Shown here piece after piece: positions 1-8,906 of a stretch of 64,000 nucleotides of DNA; position 1 is the stretch's first letter, and every line of letters begins with the position of its first letter. The notes under the pieces were generated by a model, which was not told the DNA's origin, did no database searches, and worked only from the letters and a program-made list of their open reading frames with translations. A program made the position numbers and the translations under genes. Source of the DNA: DAIDKA01 sp963708865 (lineage in GTDB: Bacteria > Pseudomonadota > Gammaproteobacteria > Steroidobacterales > Steroidobacteraceae); NCBI GenBank assembly GCA_963708865.1, contig CAVPUC010000006.1, forward strand, positions 130,290 through 194,289. The letters run 5' to 3'.

Positions 1-280
1 CCATCGCCACCGAGTTCCAGCGCAGGTAAGCCTCGATGCGCCGCTCCAAAGCGCGATCACCGGGGTATTCTTTTTCCTGGGTGACCGGGATGGTGTTCAC
101 ATAGGCCGTATTGGGCCTGAACGGCAGATAGGCACCGGAGCGGCGGGTGTGGTCGATCAAGCGCTCCAGCAGAAAATGCGCGCGGTCCGCGCCGTGCGTC
201 TTGAGGACGGAGTCGATCGACTCCAGCCACTCCTGGGTTTCTGTGGGATCAAGGTCTTGCAATTTGGGAAGTTCCGTCAT
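1..280 (-). CDS. aceE: Pyruvate dehydrogenase E1 component, N-terminal fragment
   Basis: This is the N-terminal 93 residues of the homodimeric E1 subunit of the pyruvate dehydrogenase complex, which decarboxylates pyruvate with thiamine diphosphate. The reverse strand reads MTELPKLQDLDPTETQEW, followed by RRSGAYLPFRPNTAYVNTIP, which is characteristic of the AceE family N-terminus (the SGAYLPF region). The gene runs off the left edge, so the catalytic domains are not visible. The ATG at 278-280 is the only start consistent with the family. The divergent M17 peptidase gene starts about 140 bases away, so the two share a short promoter region. Confidence 0.9.
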   Translation of the reverse strand, partial: MTELPKLQDLDPTETQEWLESIDSVLKTHGADRAHFLLERLIDHTRRSGAYLPFRPNTAYVNTIPVTQEKEYPGDRALERRIEAYLRWNSVAM

Positions 281-421
281 GGCGGCTCTCAATACGCCGC
301 GGTCCCGCAGGCACGGGCGCGAACGGATGCTGTGCTAGGATGCGCAACTGGACTGCGCGTGAATTCGCGTTGAATCAAGCTGGGTAATGATCCGGATTTC
401 ACTGGCGACGGTCAAGCAAGC

Positions 422-2041
422 ATGGCGGAACGGGGCTCTTTCCGGGACGCTGCCCTCAATCTGCGCAATCCGGTCATGACATCTCGCTCAATATCGCTGT
501 TGCCGGTCCAGGCGTCACCACGGATCGAGCGCATTGCCCGCCTGTCGGCGCGCAGCGCCGACACTCTGGATGCCATACTAGTCATCATTCCCATGGATGC
601 CACTCCGGCGGTGTTTTCAGCGCTGCCGCACGCGCAAATCTGGCGCCAGCTGTTCGCCGGGCGGGTGCGCGCGGGGCGCCCGGCCCCCGGCGTTAAGGCC
701 GGTTCCGGCCCCGGCAGCGTCCGCAGTGTCAATCTCACGAACTCGCGCCAGACCCGACTCATATTGGGAACGGTACCGCGCAATGCAAGTGCCTTCGAAA
801 CGCTGTCACTGGCCGGACGCATGGCGCGGGACCTGGGCGGCGCGACGCCAGGCGCCGTCGCCCTGAGCGCGCCCGGCGATCCGGGCGGCGTCCGGGATCG
901 CGCCCTTGAGGCATTGCTCAGCGCCACCCTTGCCTGCGCTTTTGAGATGCCCAGTTTCCGCAGTCATCGCAAACCCGCGACGGCGCTGCAACGGATCGCG
1001 GTGGTCGGCGGCGCGCTCGATCTGCGCAGCATCCAGATCGCGGCGGAGGCCAATGGCCTTGCCCGGTGGCTCACCGCGCTGCCGCCCAACAAGCTCGACG
1101 CCACGGGCTACCAGCGGGTGCTGCGCGAACTGGCTCGCCGCCATGGCCTGAAATATCCGCTGGCTGTCGGAAGCCGCCCTGAAGCGCGCGGGGGCCGGGG
1201 CATTCCTGGCCGTTTCGCAGGGCAATGCACGACGCACCGCCGGCATCGCCCACTTGAGCTATCGGCCGCCGCGGCATCGCGGCCGGGGTCGATGTCTCCC
1301 TGGTGGGCAAGGGCGTGCTGTTTGACACCGGTGGCACCAATCTCAAGACGCATCGTGGCATGCTCGACATGCACACCGACATGAACGGCAGTGCGGTGGC
1401 GCTCGCCACATTGTGCGCGCTCGCCGCACAGCGCTCGGCGCTGGCGGTGGACGCCTGGCTTGCCATCACGGAAAACCGCACCGGACCTGAGGCCTTCGTA
1501 CCGCAGGATGTGGTCACCGCGATCAATGGCACCAGCATCCAGGTCATTCATACCGATGCGGAAGGACGCATGGTGCTGGCGGACACGCTGGCCCTGGCGG
1601 GCCGCACCCGGCCCGCGCTGATCATCGACTACGCGACGCTGACCGGCGCCTGTGTGACGGCGCTGGGCGAGCGCATGAGCGGCATCTTCGTACAACCGCC
1701 GACGCTGGCGGTGAGCGCCCTCGCCGCGGGCGAAGCCAGCGGCGAGCGTGTCTGGAATTTTCCGCTCGATGCCGATTACGACGCGGAACTCGAGAGCCGC
1801 ATTGCCGATGTCATGCAATGCGCTGCGGACGGCAAGGCGGATCACATCCTGGCGGCGCGCTTTCTGTCGCGCTTCGTGCCACCGGGCCACGGCGTGGATC
1901 CATATGGATCTGGCCGCCGCGGTGCGCAGCGGGGGCCTCGCGCACATCAACACCGACATTACCGGGTTCGGCGTGCGTTACACCCTGCAACTGCTGCGCG
2001 ATGGCAAGCTGCCGCTGGCGGGCGGGAAAGCGCTGCGATGA
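422..2041 (+). CDS. M17 leucyl aminopeptidase (frameshifted here)
   Basis: Cytosolic zinc/manganese metallopeptidase of family M17, releasing N-terminal amino acids. The M17 core is clear: LVGKGVLFDTGG (metal-binding Lys and Asp), MLDMHTDMNGSA, then NTDAEGR-type IHTDAEGRMVLADTLAL with the catalytic Arg. The reading frame breaks three times, near 1155, 1275 and 1895. Translating across the breaks restores YRWLSEAALKRAGAG, then VDVSLVGKG, then WIHMDLAAAV. All three shifts go in the +1 direction. The start is uncertain (422, or ATG 476 giving MTSRSISLLPV). The stop overlaps the pyrC ATG (ATGA), so the two are translationally coupled. The breaks may be sequence errors rather than decay because the protein is otherwise conserved. 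Confidence 0.8.
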
Positions 2042-3086
2042 CCACCCTGACCCTGCGCCGCCCCGATGACTGGCATCTGCATCTGCGCGATGGTGCGGCG
2101 ATGGCGGCGGTGCTGCCCTTCACCGCGGCGCGCTTCGCCCGCGCGATCGTCATGCCCAATCTCAAGCCCCCGGTCACCACCACGAAGCTGGCGCTGGCCT
2201 ACCGCGAGCGGATCCTCGCCGCGCTGCCTTCCGGATCGGCATTCGAACCCCTGATGACGCTGTACCTGACCGATCGCACCGCTCCCGAGGAAGTGGCGCT
2301 GGCGCGCGCCAGCGGCTGTATCGCCGGCTTCAAGCTCTATCCGGCCGGCGCCACCACCAACTCAGAGGCCGGCGTCACGGATCTGCGCAACATCCGTGCC
2401 GTGCTCGAGCAGATGAGCGAGCACGGCATGGTGCTGCAGGTTCACGGCGAGGTCACGCGGCGCCGAGGTCGATGTGTTTGACCGCGAGGCGCGCTTCATC
2501 GATGAGGTGCTGCGGCCCCTGTGCGTGAGGCACCCCGGCCTGCGGGTCGTCTTTGAACACGTGACCACCCGCCAGCGCCGTCGAATTCGTGCGCACGGCG
2601 CGCGCCGGCGTGGCCGCCACCATCACCCCGCAGCATCTGCTGATGAACCGCAACGCGCTGTTCGCCGGCGGCATCCGCCCGCATCTGTATTGCCTGCCGG
2701 TGTTGAAAACCGAAGATGATCGCGAGGCGCTGATCGAAGCGGCCACCAGCGGCGACCCGCGGTTCTTCCTCGGCACGGACAGTGCGCCGCACGCGCGCCA
2801 TGCCAAGGAGACGGCCTGTGGCTGCGCCGGGATCTTCAGCGCGCACGCCGCCATCGAACTGTACGCGGAGGTTTTCGCGGGCGTCGGGCGGCTGCCGCTG
2901 CTGCCCGGCTTCGCGTCCGAATTCGGCGCGGACTTCTATGGTTTGCCGCGCAATGCGGACTTCATCACCCTGGTCGATGAGCCCTGGAAGGTCCCCGACA
3001 GCTACGATTTTGGCGGCGACAGCCTGGTGCCCCTGCGGGCGGGCGAGATGATAGGCTGGCGAATGATCGCAGGACCGGGTTCGTGA
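2038..3086 (+). CDS. pyrC: Dihydroorotase (frameshifted here)
   Basis: Converts carbamoyl aspartate to dihydroorotate in pyrimidine synthesis. Class II dihydroorotase landmarks are all present: DDWHLHLRDG (HxH metal ligands), GFKLYPAGATTNS with the carbamylated Lys, HGEVT, VVFEHVTT and FLGTDSAPHARH. The frame breaks near 2460 and 2577. Removing one base at each place restores an alignment to E. coli PyrC with no gap (VTRAEVDVFDREARF; TTRSAVEFV). Total length is then about 349 residues, normal for the family. ATG 2038 overlaps the stop of the upstream peptidase. The end overlaps the GTG start of rnt (GTGA). Confidence 0.9.
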
Positions 3087-3769
3087 GCGACGCAGACGAG
3101 GTCCCGAAGAGCGCGATCGCGGTGCTCATGAGCCGTCGCTTCCGCGGCTTTCTTCCCGTCGTGATCGATGTGGAGACCGGCGGCTTCAACTCACGCACCG
3201 ATGCCCTGCTGGAGATTGCCGCGGTGTTCATCGATATGGACGCGAGCGGCACGCTGTCCGTGGCGCCACGCACAGCTTCCATGTGCAGCCCTTCCCGGGT
3301 AGCGAGACTGGACCCGGCGTCACTGAGCGTCACCGGCATCGATCCCTATCATCCGTTGCGCCCCGCGCTGCCGGAGCGCGAAGCGATCCAGCGCATCTTC
3401 CGCGAAGTGCGCCATCAGCTGCGGGCCTACGACTGCCGACGCGCCATCCTGGTCGGCCACAACGCGGCCTTCGATCTGGCCTTCGTCAATGCGGCGCTGG
3501 AGCGCACGGATGTGAAACGCAGCCCCTTTCATCCCTTCTCGTGTTTCGATACGGCCACATTGGCCGGCGCGGCGCTGGGCCAGACCGTGCTGGCCAAGGC
3601 GGTCGCGGTCTCCGGCATTCAATGGGATGCGAGTTCGGCGCACTCGGCGTCGTACGATGCAGAGCGCACTGCCGATGTGTTCTGTTTCGTCTGCAACCGC
3701 ATGCAGACCACCTATGCGGCGGCGCAGGAGCGGGCCGGTCAGCTCGGGATGGTTCGACACCCCGGTTGA
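3083..3769 (+). CDS. rnt: Ribonuclease T
   Basis: DEDDh 3'-5' exoribonuclease that trims tRNA and other stable RNA 3' ends. Motifs: VVIDVETGGF (Exo I), VGHNAAFDLAFV (Exo II) and HSASYDAERTADVF (Exo III, His and Asp). The start is GTG 3083 overlapping the pyrC stop. Between about 3262 and 3303 a short stretch is read out of frame: one base seems to be missing near 3262 and one extra near 3303. The alternative frame gives HSFHVQPFPGS, which matches the family (LHFHVEPF in E. coli) and then rejoins. The compensating pair keeps the ORF open, so the annotated protein contains about 14 wrong residues. Confidence 0.85.
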   Translation: MSDADEVPKSAIAVLMSRRFRGFLPVVIDVETGGFNSRTDALLEIAAVFIDMDASGTLSVAPRTASMCSPSRVARLDPASLSVTGIDPYHPLRPALPEREAIQRIFREVRHQLRAYDCRRAILVGHNAAFDLAFVNAALERTDVKRSPFHPFSCFDTATLAGAALGQTVLAKAVAVSGIQWDASSAHSASYDAERTADVFCFVCNRMQTTYAAAQERAGQLGMVRHPG

Positions 3770-3777
3770 ACCGGGCG

Positions 3778-4121
3778 TCACGAGACGAGCCGGTAGGTCA
3801 GGCGCGACGGCGCCACTGTCCTCCAGGAGCTTCTTCAGTTCACCGCTGTGATACATCTCCAGGGCGATGTCGCAGCCACCCGACCAGCTCCCCTTTGACG
3901 TAAAGCTGCGGGTAGGTGGGCCAGTTCGAATAACGCTTCAGGGCCTCGCGCAGCTCCGGCTCCTCGAAGATGTTCACGTGTTTGAACTGCGCGCCCACGG
4001 CCTTGAGCGCCGCGGCGGTCTGGGCCGAAAAGCCACACTGCGGAAAATCCGGGGTGCCTTTCATGAACAGCACCACCGGCGCCGAATTGAGCTCGGCCTT
4101 GATCTTTTCCACCACGTCCAT
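3778..4121 (-). CDS. grxD: Monothiol glutaredoxin, CGFS type (frameshifted here)
   Basis: Grx4-type monothiol glutaredoxin involved in Fe-S cluster transfer. The sequence begins MDVVEKIKAEL, has FMKGTPDFPQCGFSAQ with the CGFS active site, and NWPTYPQLYVKGELVG. Near 3877 the frame breaks. Skipping one base gives GELVGGCDIALEMYHSGELKKLL, exactly as in E. coli GrxD. A second +1 shift near 3805 would bring in a stop at 3778-3780, about 113 residues in all and not overlapping convergent rnt. Without it the frame stays open to 3320 inside rnt, which is unlikely. The 3' end is therefore inferred. Confidence 0.8.
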
Positions 4122-4217
4122 AATCCAGTCCTCATGATGGCGGCAAACGGCCGCCGCGGGCGATATCGGTGCGATTATGGGGGCTGTGATGCCATTCTTC
4201 AACGAACCCCGCCGCAA

Positions 4218-5507
4218 TTACCACCTTGCCGGGGAGCTTCCGAGAGACGCCGCCGGCTGATCCCAGTGCATAGCGGCGTCACCAACTATTACGGGGGGCT
4301 TGAGCCGTTGAGCCTGCCCAAAGGCGGTTCTCTCCAATTCCAAGGAAAAATCGGTGTCACGGGAGGCTTCGAAACTCGCCTCCGTACGCCCCGCAGGAAC
4401 CTCGACGAGCAACTGCGCGGTGCGCGCGAGCGAGGCGCGCGCTTCAAATCCCCGTCCATTTCCGAGCCTGTGCATGAGTCCGCGAATCACGGCCGCGGCC
4501 ATCAGGTAGCCCGTGGCGTGATCCAATGCTTGGACCGGCAGTGGCGTCGGCCGATCCTTGCCCAAGGCCCGCATTCCAGCTGCAGCGATTCCAGAACTCA
4601 TTTGTACCAGACTGTCGAACCCTCTTCGATTCCGCCAAGGACCAGTCCAACCATAGGCGTTGAGTGAAACATCGATGAGACCGGGACGAATCCGCCGCCG
4701 GGCGCGCGCCTCAAATCCAAGTGCCTCCAGCGCGTCGGCGCGATACCCGTGCACCAGCACATGCGCTTCGCTCAGCAGCTGCTCAAAATGGTCCCGCGAA
4801 GTCGATTCACGCAGATCAAGCCGGGCGCATCGCTTACCAATCGTGACTTCCGGCACCACCCCAGGCTCATCCCAGCCGGGCGGATCGATTCGCAATACAT
4901 CCGCGCCGAAGCCGGCGAGGAATCGCGTGGCCACGGGACCGGCCAGCACGCGGGTCAGATCCAGGACACGCAAGTTGTGCAGCGGCCTTTCCCGGGATGG
5001 TGGTTGCCAGCCCAAGGGACTGACTTCCTCGGTTTGCCGGCTGAAGATCAGGGGTTCCGCCCGGACCGTTCGTCCTTGCGGATGCTGGCTCCACGCGCTG
5101 CCCGACCGCATTGCGGCAGCGCAGCCGCCACGCTGCACGACGGCCTGCTCAAGCGTCTCGGCATCATGACTGAGCGCCGCACGCTCCACTTCGCTCCGCT
5201 CTGCGGTCACGCCCAAGACGGCTAATACCGCATCGCGGTGGTGCGGTGCGTTCGTGTGCAGCCGGATCCAGCCATCAGCTGTTCGGTAATCTCCCGCGAT
5301 GGCGTCCCACGGTGACGGTAATTTCCAGCCCAATGGGCGGATGGACCAGCCGAACCAAAGCGATGAGAGGCGCTGATCGACCACGACGGGTGGCGTCTTC
5401 CCGAATACGGCTCCAATCAACTCTGCGACCGCGGCGCCTGCTGCCCCAACTGCCGCGGCGGCGAGGTCGGAGACCGAAAAGACGGACGGCAGATCGCCCG
5501 AGCCCAT
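4218..5507 (-). CDS. CaiB/BaiF family (family III) CoA-transferase
   Basis: Family III CoA-transferases move CoA between organic acids. The hallmark is in the second half: LRVLDLTRVLAGPVATRFLAG followed by FGADVLRIDPPGWDEPG, then RCARLDLRE and LIDVSLNAYGWTGPW. The first half (PSPWDAIAGDYRTADGWIRL) resembles the C-terminal CoA-transferase segment, so the order of the two lobes looks permuted or tandem-like compared with CaiB. About 429 residues, intact frame. I chose ATG 5507; a TTG at 5546 is the upstream alternative. Substrate unknown. It stands alone, upstream of grxD on the same strand. Confidence 0.75.
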   Translation of the reverse strand: MGSGDLPSVFSVSDLAAAAVGAAGAAVAELIGAVFGKTPPVVVDQRLSSLWFGWSIRPLGWKLPSPWDAIAGDYRTADGWIRLHTNAPHHRDAVLAVLGVTAERSEVERAALSHDAETLEQAVVQRGGCAAAMRSGSAWSQHPQGRTVRAEPLIFSRQTEEVSPLGWQPPSRERPLHNLRVLDLTRVLAGPVATRFLAGFGADVLRIDPPGWDEPGVVPEVTIGKRCARLDLRESTSRDHFEQLLSEAHVLVHGYRADALEALGFEARARRRIRPGLIDVSLNAYGWTGPWRNRRGFDSLVQMSSGIAAAGMRALGKDRPTPLPVQALDHATGYLMAAAVIRGLMHRLGNGRGFEARASLARTAQLLVEVPAGRTEASFEASRDTDFSLELERTAFGQAQRLKPPVIVGDAAMHWDQPAASLGSSPARW

Positions 5508-5878
5508 GAAACTGGACACTGTCGGCGAACCCAGCGTCACTCTCAAGGCTGCGGCAGATTGTGTCGAAAAATCGTCGCCTGCTCGTCGGGGCTTCCGGCA
5601 TTGGCTACGCTCCGTGAACGATTGCCTCGCCGCTCAGTTCACTGCCGTCGCCATCGCCTTTGCACCCAAATTGGGCGAATTTTCGGCTGCTCAAAGAGCG
5701 GGGTACTGCGCAAGTGCTTGAAATGCTTAGAGGCGCCGTCTGGCATGTTCATTGTAGGTGATCGGCTAGCACTTTCGCTCCATGCGGTCATCTCATCAAG
5801 AATTTCCTGAATGCGAAGCGCGAGTAGAGTGTCTCAATCAAGGCATCGTGTCGTGAATCGCGAGCCGCGGAGGCCCGG
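5508..5878. other. Intergenic stretch without a convincing gene
   Basis: About 370 bases between the CoA-transferase start and the folate-ligase-like gene. Only short ORFs of poor quality cross it. It presumably holds the divergent promoters of the two flanking genes, but I see no clear -35/-10 pair or repeat. Confidence 0.5.
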
Positions 5879-6628
5879 ATGAGCAGAGCCAAGACCATCC
5901 GCCAGCAGATCTGGGAGCAACTACGCCCGGTCGCCAAACCCGATTCGCGCTTTCATTTTGACTTCACCAATGTCATTCCTGATTTTCAAGGAAGCGAGCA
6001 GGCGGTGCAACGCCTCGTCTCGCAGCCACTCTACAGTGAGGTCCGATACGCATTCGTCACTCCTGACAACGGACTTGCGGAATTGCGGCGGCGCATGCTC
6101 GACGACGGCAAGACTCTCGTGGTCTCGACCTACGGCATTCATCGCGGTTTCGTGTTGCTCGAGCCGTCACGTATTGCGCGCGAGCACACCCTCTTCGCCT
6201 CCTGGCTCGACGGTCTGGAATATTTCGGCAGGCCCATAGCGCTGGATGAGATCGCGAACCGGGGCCGGTTCGATTTGATGGTCACCGGCGCCTCAGCTGT
6301 TTCCGTGAACGGCGTGCGCTTCGGTAAGGGCCATGGCTACTTCGATCTGGAATGGGGGATGTTCACCGACATTGGCGTAGCCGATGAGCGCTCAACTGTC
6401 ATCGCCGTGGTGCACGATGTGCAGGTCGTGGCAGAGGAGCTGGTTCCCAGTGAGACCGACATCCTGGTGGATGCCGTCGCAACGCCAACGCGTTATTTCA
6501 ACGTCAAGCGCGGCAAGCGGCCCAAGGGCATCAAGTGGAACCTGCTCGAACCGGAGCAGCTTGCTTCGACGCCGCCTCTGCAGGAGCTGCAGCGCATGCA
6601 GGGCCGTGCCGCGGCGGCCAATACGTGA
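5879..6628 (+). CDS. 5-formyltetrahydrofolate cyclo-ligase family protein
   Basis: 249 residues of the MTHFS fold, which in the classic family closes 5-formyl-THF to 5,10-methenyl-THF with ATP. The family motif region is GVRFGKGHGYFDLEWG, matching the RxGxGxGYxD pattern, with TGASAVSVNG just before. The N-terminus (IRQQIWEQLRP) and central LRRRMLDDGKTLVV also fit. It is longer and more divergent than YgfA, so it may act on another substrate. The gene is the first of a three-gene operon: its TGA overlaps the GTG of the phosphoribosyltransferase, which precedes an NCS1 permease. A role in nucleobase or pterin-related salvage is inference. Confidence 0.7.
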   Translation: MSRAKTIRQQIWEQLRPVAKPDSRFHFDFTNVIPDFQGSEQAVQRLVSQPLYSEVRYAFVTPDNGLAELRRRMLDDGKTLVVSTYGIHRGFVLLEPSRIAREHTLFASWLDGLEYFGRPIALDEIANRGRFDLMVTGASAVSVNGVRFGKGHGYFDLEWGMFTDIGVADERSTVIAVVHDVQVVAEELVPSETDILVDAVATPTRYFNVKRGKRPKGIKWNLLEPEQLASTPPLQELQRMQGRAAAANT

Positions 6629-7365
6629 TCGTTGCGACGAATCGACCAAGAGCCGGCAGTCCCTACCGCGACCGCATCATCCGGGCCGCCGACATGGCGG
6701 CGCCGCCGGGCGCACCTTACGCCTGCAATTATGTCTTCCGGTTGCCCGATGGCGACTGGCTGGAGCTGCCACTGCTGGCACTGCCCCCGGATGAGACCAC
6801 CGCCATTGTCAGCCTGTGCATCACCGAGACCTCCTTTGATCTGGAGGACCGACTAAGCACCGCCATGGCAGCGCTAGCCCGCGACCTACGGCCCGATGCC
6901 ATCGTTGGCATGCCGACCCTCGGACTGGTGCTTGCGGCCTCCGTCGCCCGGAAGCTGGGGCATCGTCAATATGTGCCCTTGAGCTACTCGCGAAAATTCT
7001 GGTTCGACGATGCGCTGTCCATGCCGGTGACCTCCATCACCTCACCCGGACGTGAGAAGACGATCTATCTTGACCCCAGGCTCCTTGATCGCCTCGCGGG
7101 TCAACGCGTCGTGGTTGTAGATGATGTCATCTCCACCGGCCAATCGATCCTCGCGCAGCTGGCGCTACTGGCCAAAACCGGCATCGAGGTTACAGGCATC
7201 GTCACAGCAATGCAGGAAACGCGGGTATGGCAGGATCGCCTCGCCGCGGCCGACCCGGCCTATCCCCGGCGAGTTCACTCGGTACTGAGGAGTCCGCTGT
7301 TCAGGCGCTGCGGCGGGGGCTGGACGCCTGATGAGGGCACCCTCCCGGATACGACGCATGTCTGA
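6625..7365 (+). CDS. Phosphoribosyltransferase (type I PRTase fold)
   Basis: About 246 residues with the PRPP-binding signature VVVVDDVISTGQS preceded by GREKTIYLDPRLLDRLAGQR. PDAIVGMPTLGLVLAASVARKLG is the usual beta-loop-helix before it. Such enzymes attach ribose-5-phosphate from PRPP to a nucleobase. I chose GTG 6625 because it lies in frame and overlaps the preceding stop (GTGA), indicating translational coupling; ATG 6694 is an alternative. The 3' end overlaps the NCS1 permease start by 8 bases. Base specificity cannot be read from the sequence. Confidence 0.75.
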   Translation: MIVATNRPRAGSPYRDRIIRAADMAAPPGAPYACNYVFRLPDGDWLELPLLALPPDETTAIVSLCITETSFDLEDRLSTAMAALARDLRPDAIVGMPTLGLVLAASVARKLGHRQYVPLSYSRKFWFDDALSMPVTSITSPGREKTIYLDPRLLDRLAGQRVVVVDDVISTGQSILAQLALLAKTGIEVTGIVTAMQETRVWQDRLAAADPAYPRRVHSVLRSPLFRRCGGGWTPDEGTLPDTTHV

Positions 7366-8809
7366 GGTTGAGCCCGTCATTGCCCAAAGCAATGAAGCCT
7401 TCCATATCGAGGTCCGCGGCTTCGATCATATTCCGGATTCCGAACGAAATATGACCCTGCGCCAGGTTGACTTCCTGTGGGTGGGAACGAGCGTGAATCT
7501 GCTCGCATTCGCCCTGGGCGCACTCACGATTACGCTGGGACTGAATCTGCGTTTGGCAATCCTGGCCTGCCTGGTGGGAACGCTTGCGTATGCGCTCATC
7601 GCGATCGGATCGATCGTGACGGTGCGGGCGGGCCTTCCGGTCAGCACACTGGCCCGCGCGGCGTTCGGCTTGCGGGGAAACTTGCCCAATGCCTTATTGT
7701 CCTGGGTGGCATCGGTCGCCTACGAGGTGATCAATACCATTTTCGGTGTCGAGGCGGTGCTGGCGCTGTTCAAGCTGCTGGGGTGGATCGATCCAGGCGG
7801 AACCGGAAAGTTGCTGGCCGTCTTTCTGCAACTGCTGCTGTGTGGCGGCATCGCGGTGCTCGGCCACGCCACCATGGTGTGGTTCCAGCGATTTTTCGCC
7901 ATCGTGGTCGGCATAGCGCTGCTGCTGGTAATGGGATATACCCTGCCGCAAGTGAACTGGGCTCAGGCCGCCCTGGGGCACGCGCCCGGGCGCACCGGGA
8001 CGCTGGCATTATTCATGGTAGCCGCCGGGATCATCGCCTCCAATCCCATCTCCTTCCTTTTTAATGGCCCTGACTGGGTTCGGTATTTACCCGTGCGCAC
8101 CCCACGGCGGGCCATATTCTGGCGCGTTTTCCGTGGGGCATTCGTGCCCTCGATCCTACTGACCGTGATGGGCGCCTGCTGCGCCACCCTCGGCGATATG
8201 GCGGATCCGGTAGCGGGGCTTAGGCCGTTTATTCCAGGCTGGCTGTTCCTGATCTACATCGCCTCCGTCATCGGCGGTTCACTGGCCAACAGCGTGCCCA
8301 CTTACTACTCCTCGGGACTGACGCTGCAGGCGTTGGGACTGAATCTGCACCGTTGGGCCGCAACGGCCCTCGATGTCGTCGTCTCCACCGCGATTGCGCT
8401 CTACGTCATCTTCGTGCAGGACTTTACAACGGCGCTGAATGATTTCATTGCCCTGCTCATCATGTGGGTCGGCCCCTTTGGAGGGGTATGGATCGCGGAT
8501 GCCTATGTGCGACGGGGCCAGTATGACAGTCTCGCGATTCATGGACGCGGCGCATCGGCGGCCCGCTACTGGGGTTGGCACGGTTTCAATGTCTCCGGAT
8601 GCGTAGCCATTGGCGTGGGTATGCTGGCCGCTGGCCTGACGATGCGTTCCCCATTGTATGACGGGCCAGTTGCGCGCCTGCTCGGCGGCGCGGATCTAAG
8701 TTGGGTGTTGGGGTTTCCCTTGTCCGCGACTGTCTATCTAGGACTGGCCAGACTCCAGTCTCGTCGCGCAAATACCTTGTCCGGCGCGGCAATTCCGGAA
8801 CCCAAATGA
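7358..8809 (+). CDS. NCS1 family nucleobase:cation symporter (cytosine/purine permease)
   Basis: About 483 residues with around 12 hydrophobic segments. The N-terminus has the family pattern: HIPDSERNMTLRQVDFLWVG, followed by LRLAILACLVGTLAYALIAI and PVSTLARAAFGLRGNLPNAL. NPISFLFNGPDWVRYLP is the conserved mid-region. It imports nucleobases or related compounds across the inner membrane. ATG 7358 overlaps the PRTase stop, so transport and phosphoribosylation are probably coupled as a salvage pathway. The cargo is unknown. The region after the stop to 8906 shows no gene. Confidence 0.85.
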   Translation: MSEVEPVIAQSNEAFHIEVRGFDHIPDSERNMTLRQVDFLWVGTSVNLLAFALGALTITLGLNLRLAILACLVGTLAYALIAIGSIVTVRAGLPVSTLARAAFGLRGNLPNALLSWVASVAYEVINTIFGVEAVLALFKLLGWIDPGGTGKLLAVFLQLLLCGGIAVLGHATMVWFQRFFAIVVGIALLLVMGYTLPQVNWAQAALGHAPGRTGTLALFMVAAGIIASNPISFLFNGPDWVRYLPVRTPRRAIFWRVFRGAFVPSILLTVMGACCATLGDMADPVAGLRPFIPGWLFLIYIASVIGGSLANSVPTYYSSGLTLQALGLNLHRWAATALDVVVSTAIALYVIFVQDFTTALNDFIALLIMWVGPFGGVWIADAYVRRGQYDSLAIHGRGASAARYWGWHGFNVSGCVAIGVGMLAAGLTMRSPLYDGPVARLLGGADLSWVLGFPLSATVYLGLARLQSRRANTLSGAAIPEPK

Positions 8810-8906
8810 CTGCGGTGTGAGCTTATCATCTCGAAGATTTAGCCATGCCGAAACTAGCGCTTTCGCGGCTCTGGCTGGGGAAAGTCGCCACTGATTTCAC
8901 TCGGCG

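Noticed and set aside
1303..2481. Single 392-residue ORF spanning the aminopeptidase and pyrC N-terminus
   Set aside because: It joins two genes only because a frame break upstream puts the peptidase end in the pyrC frame. The true boundary is the ATGA at 2038-2041.
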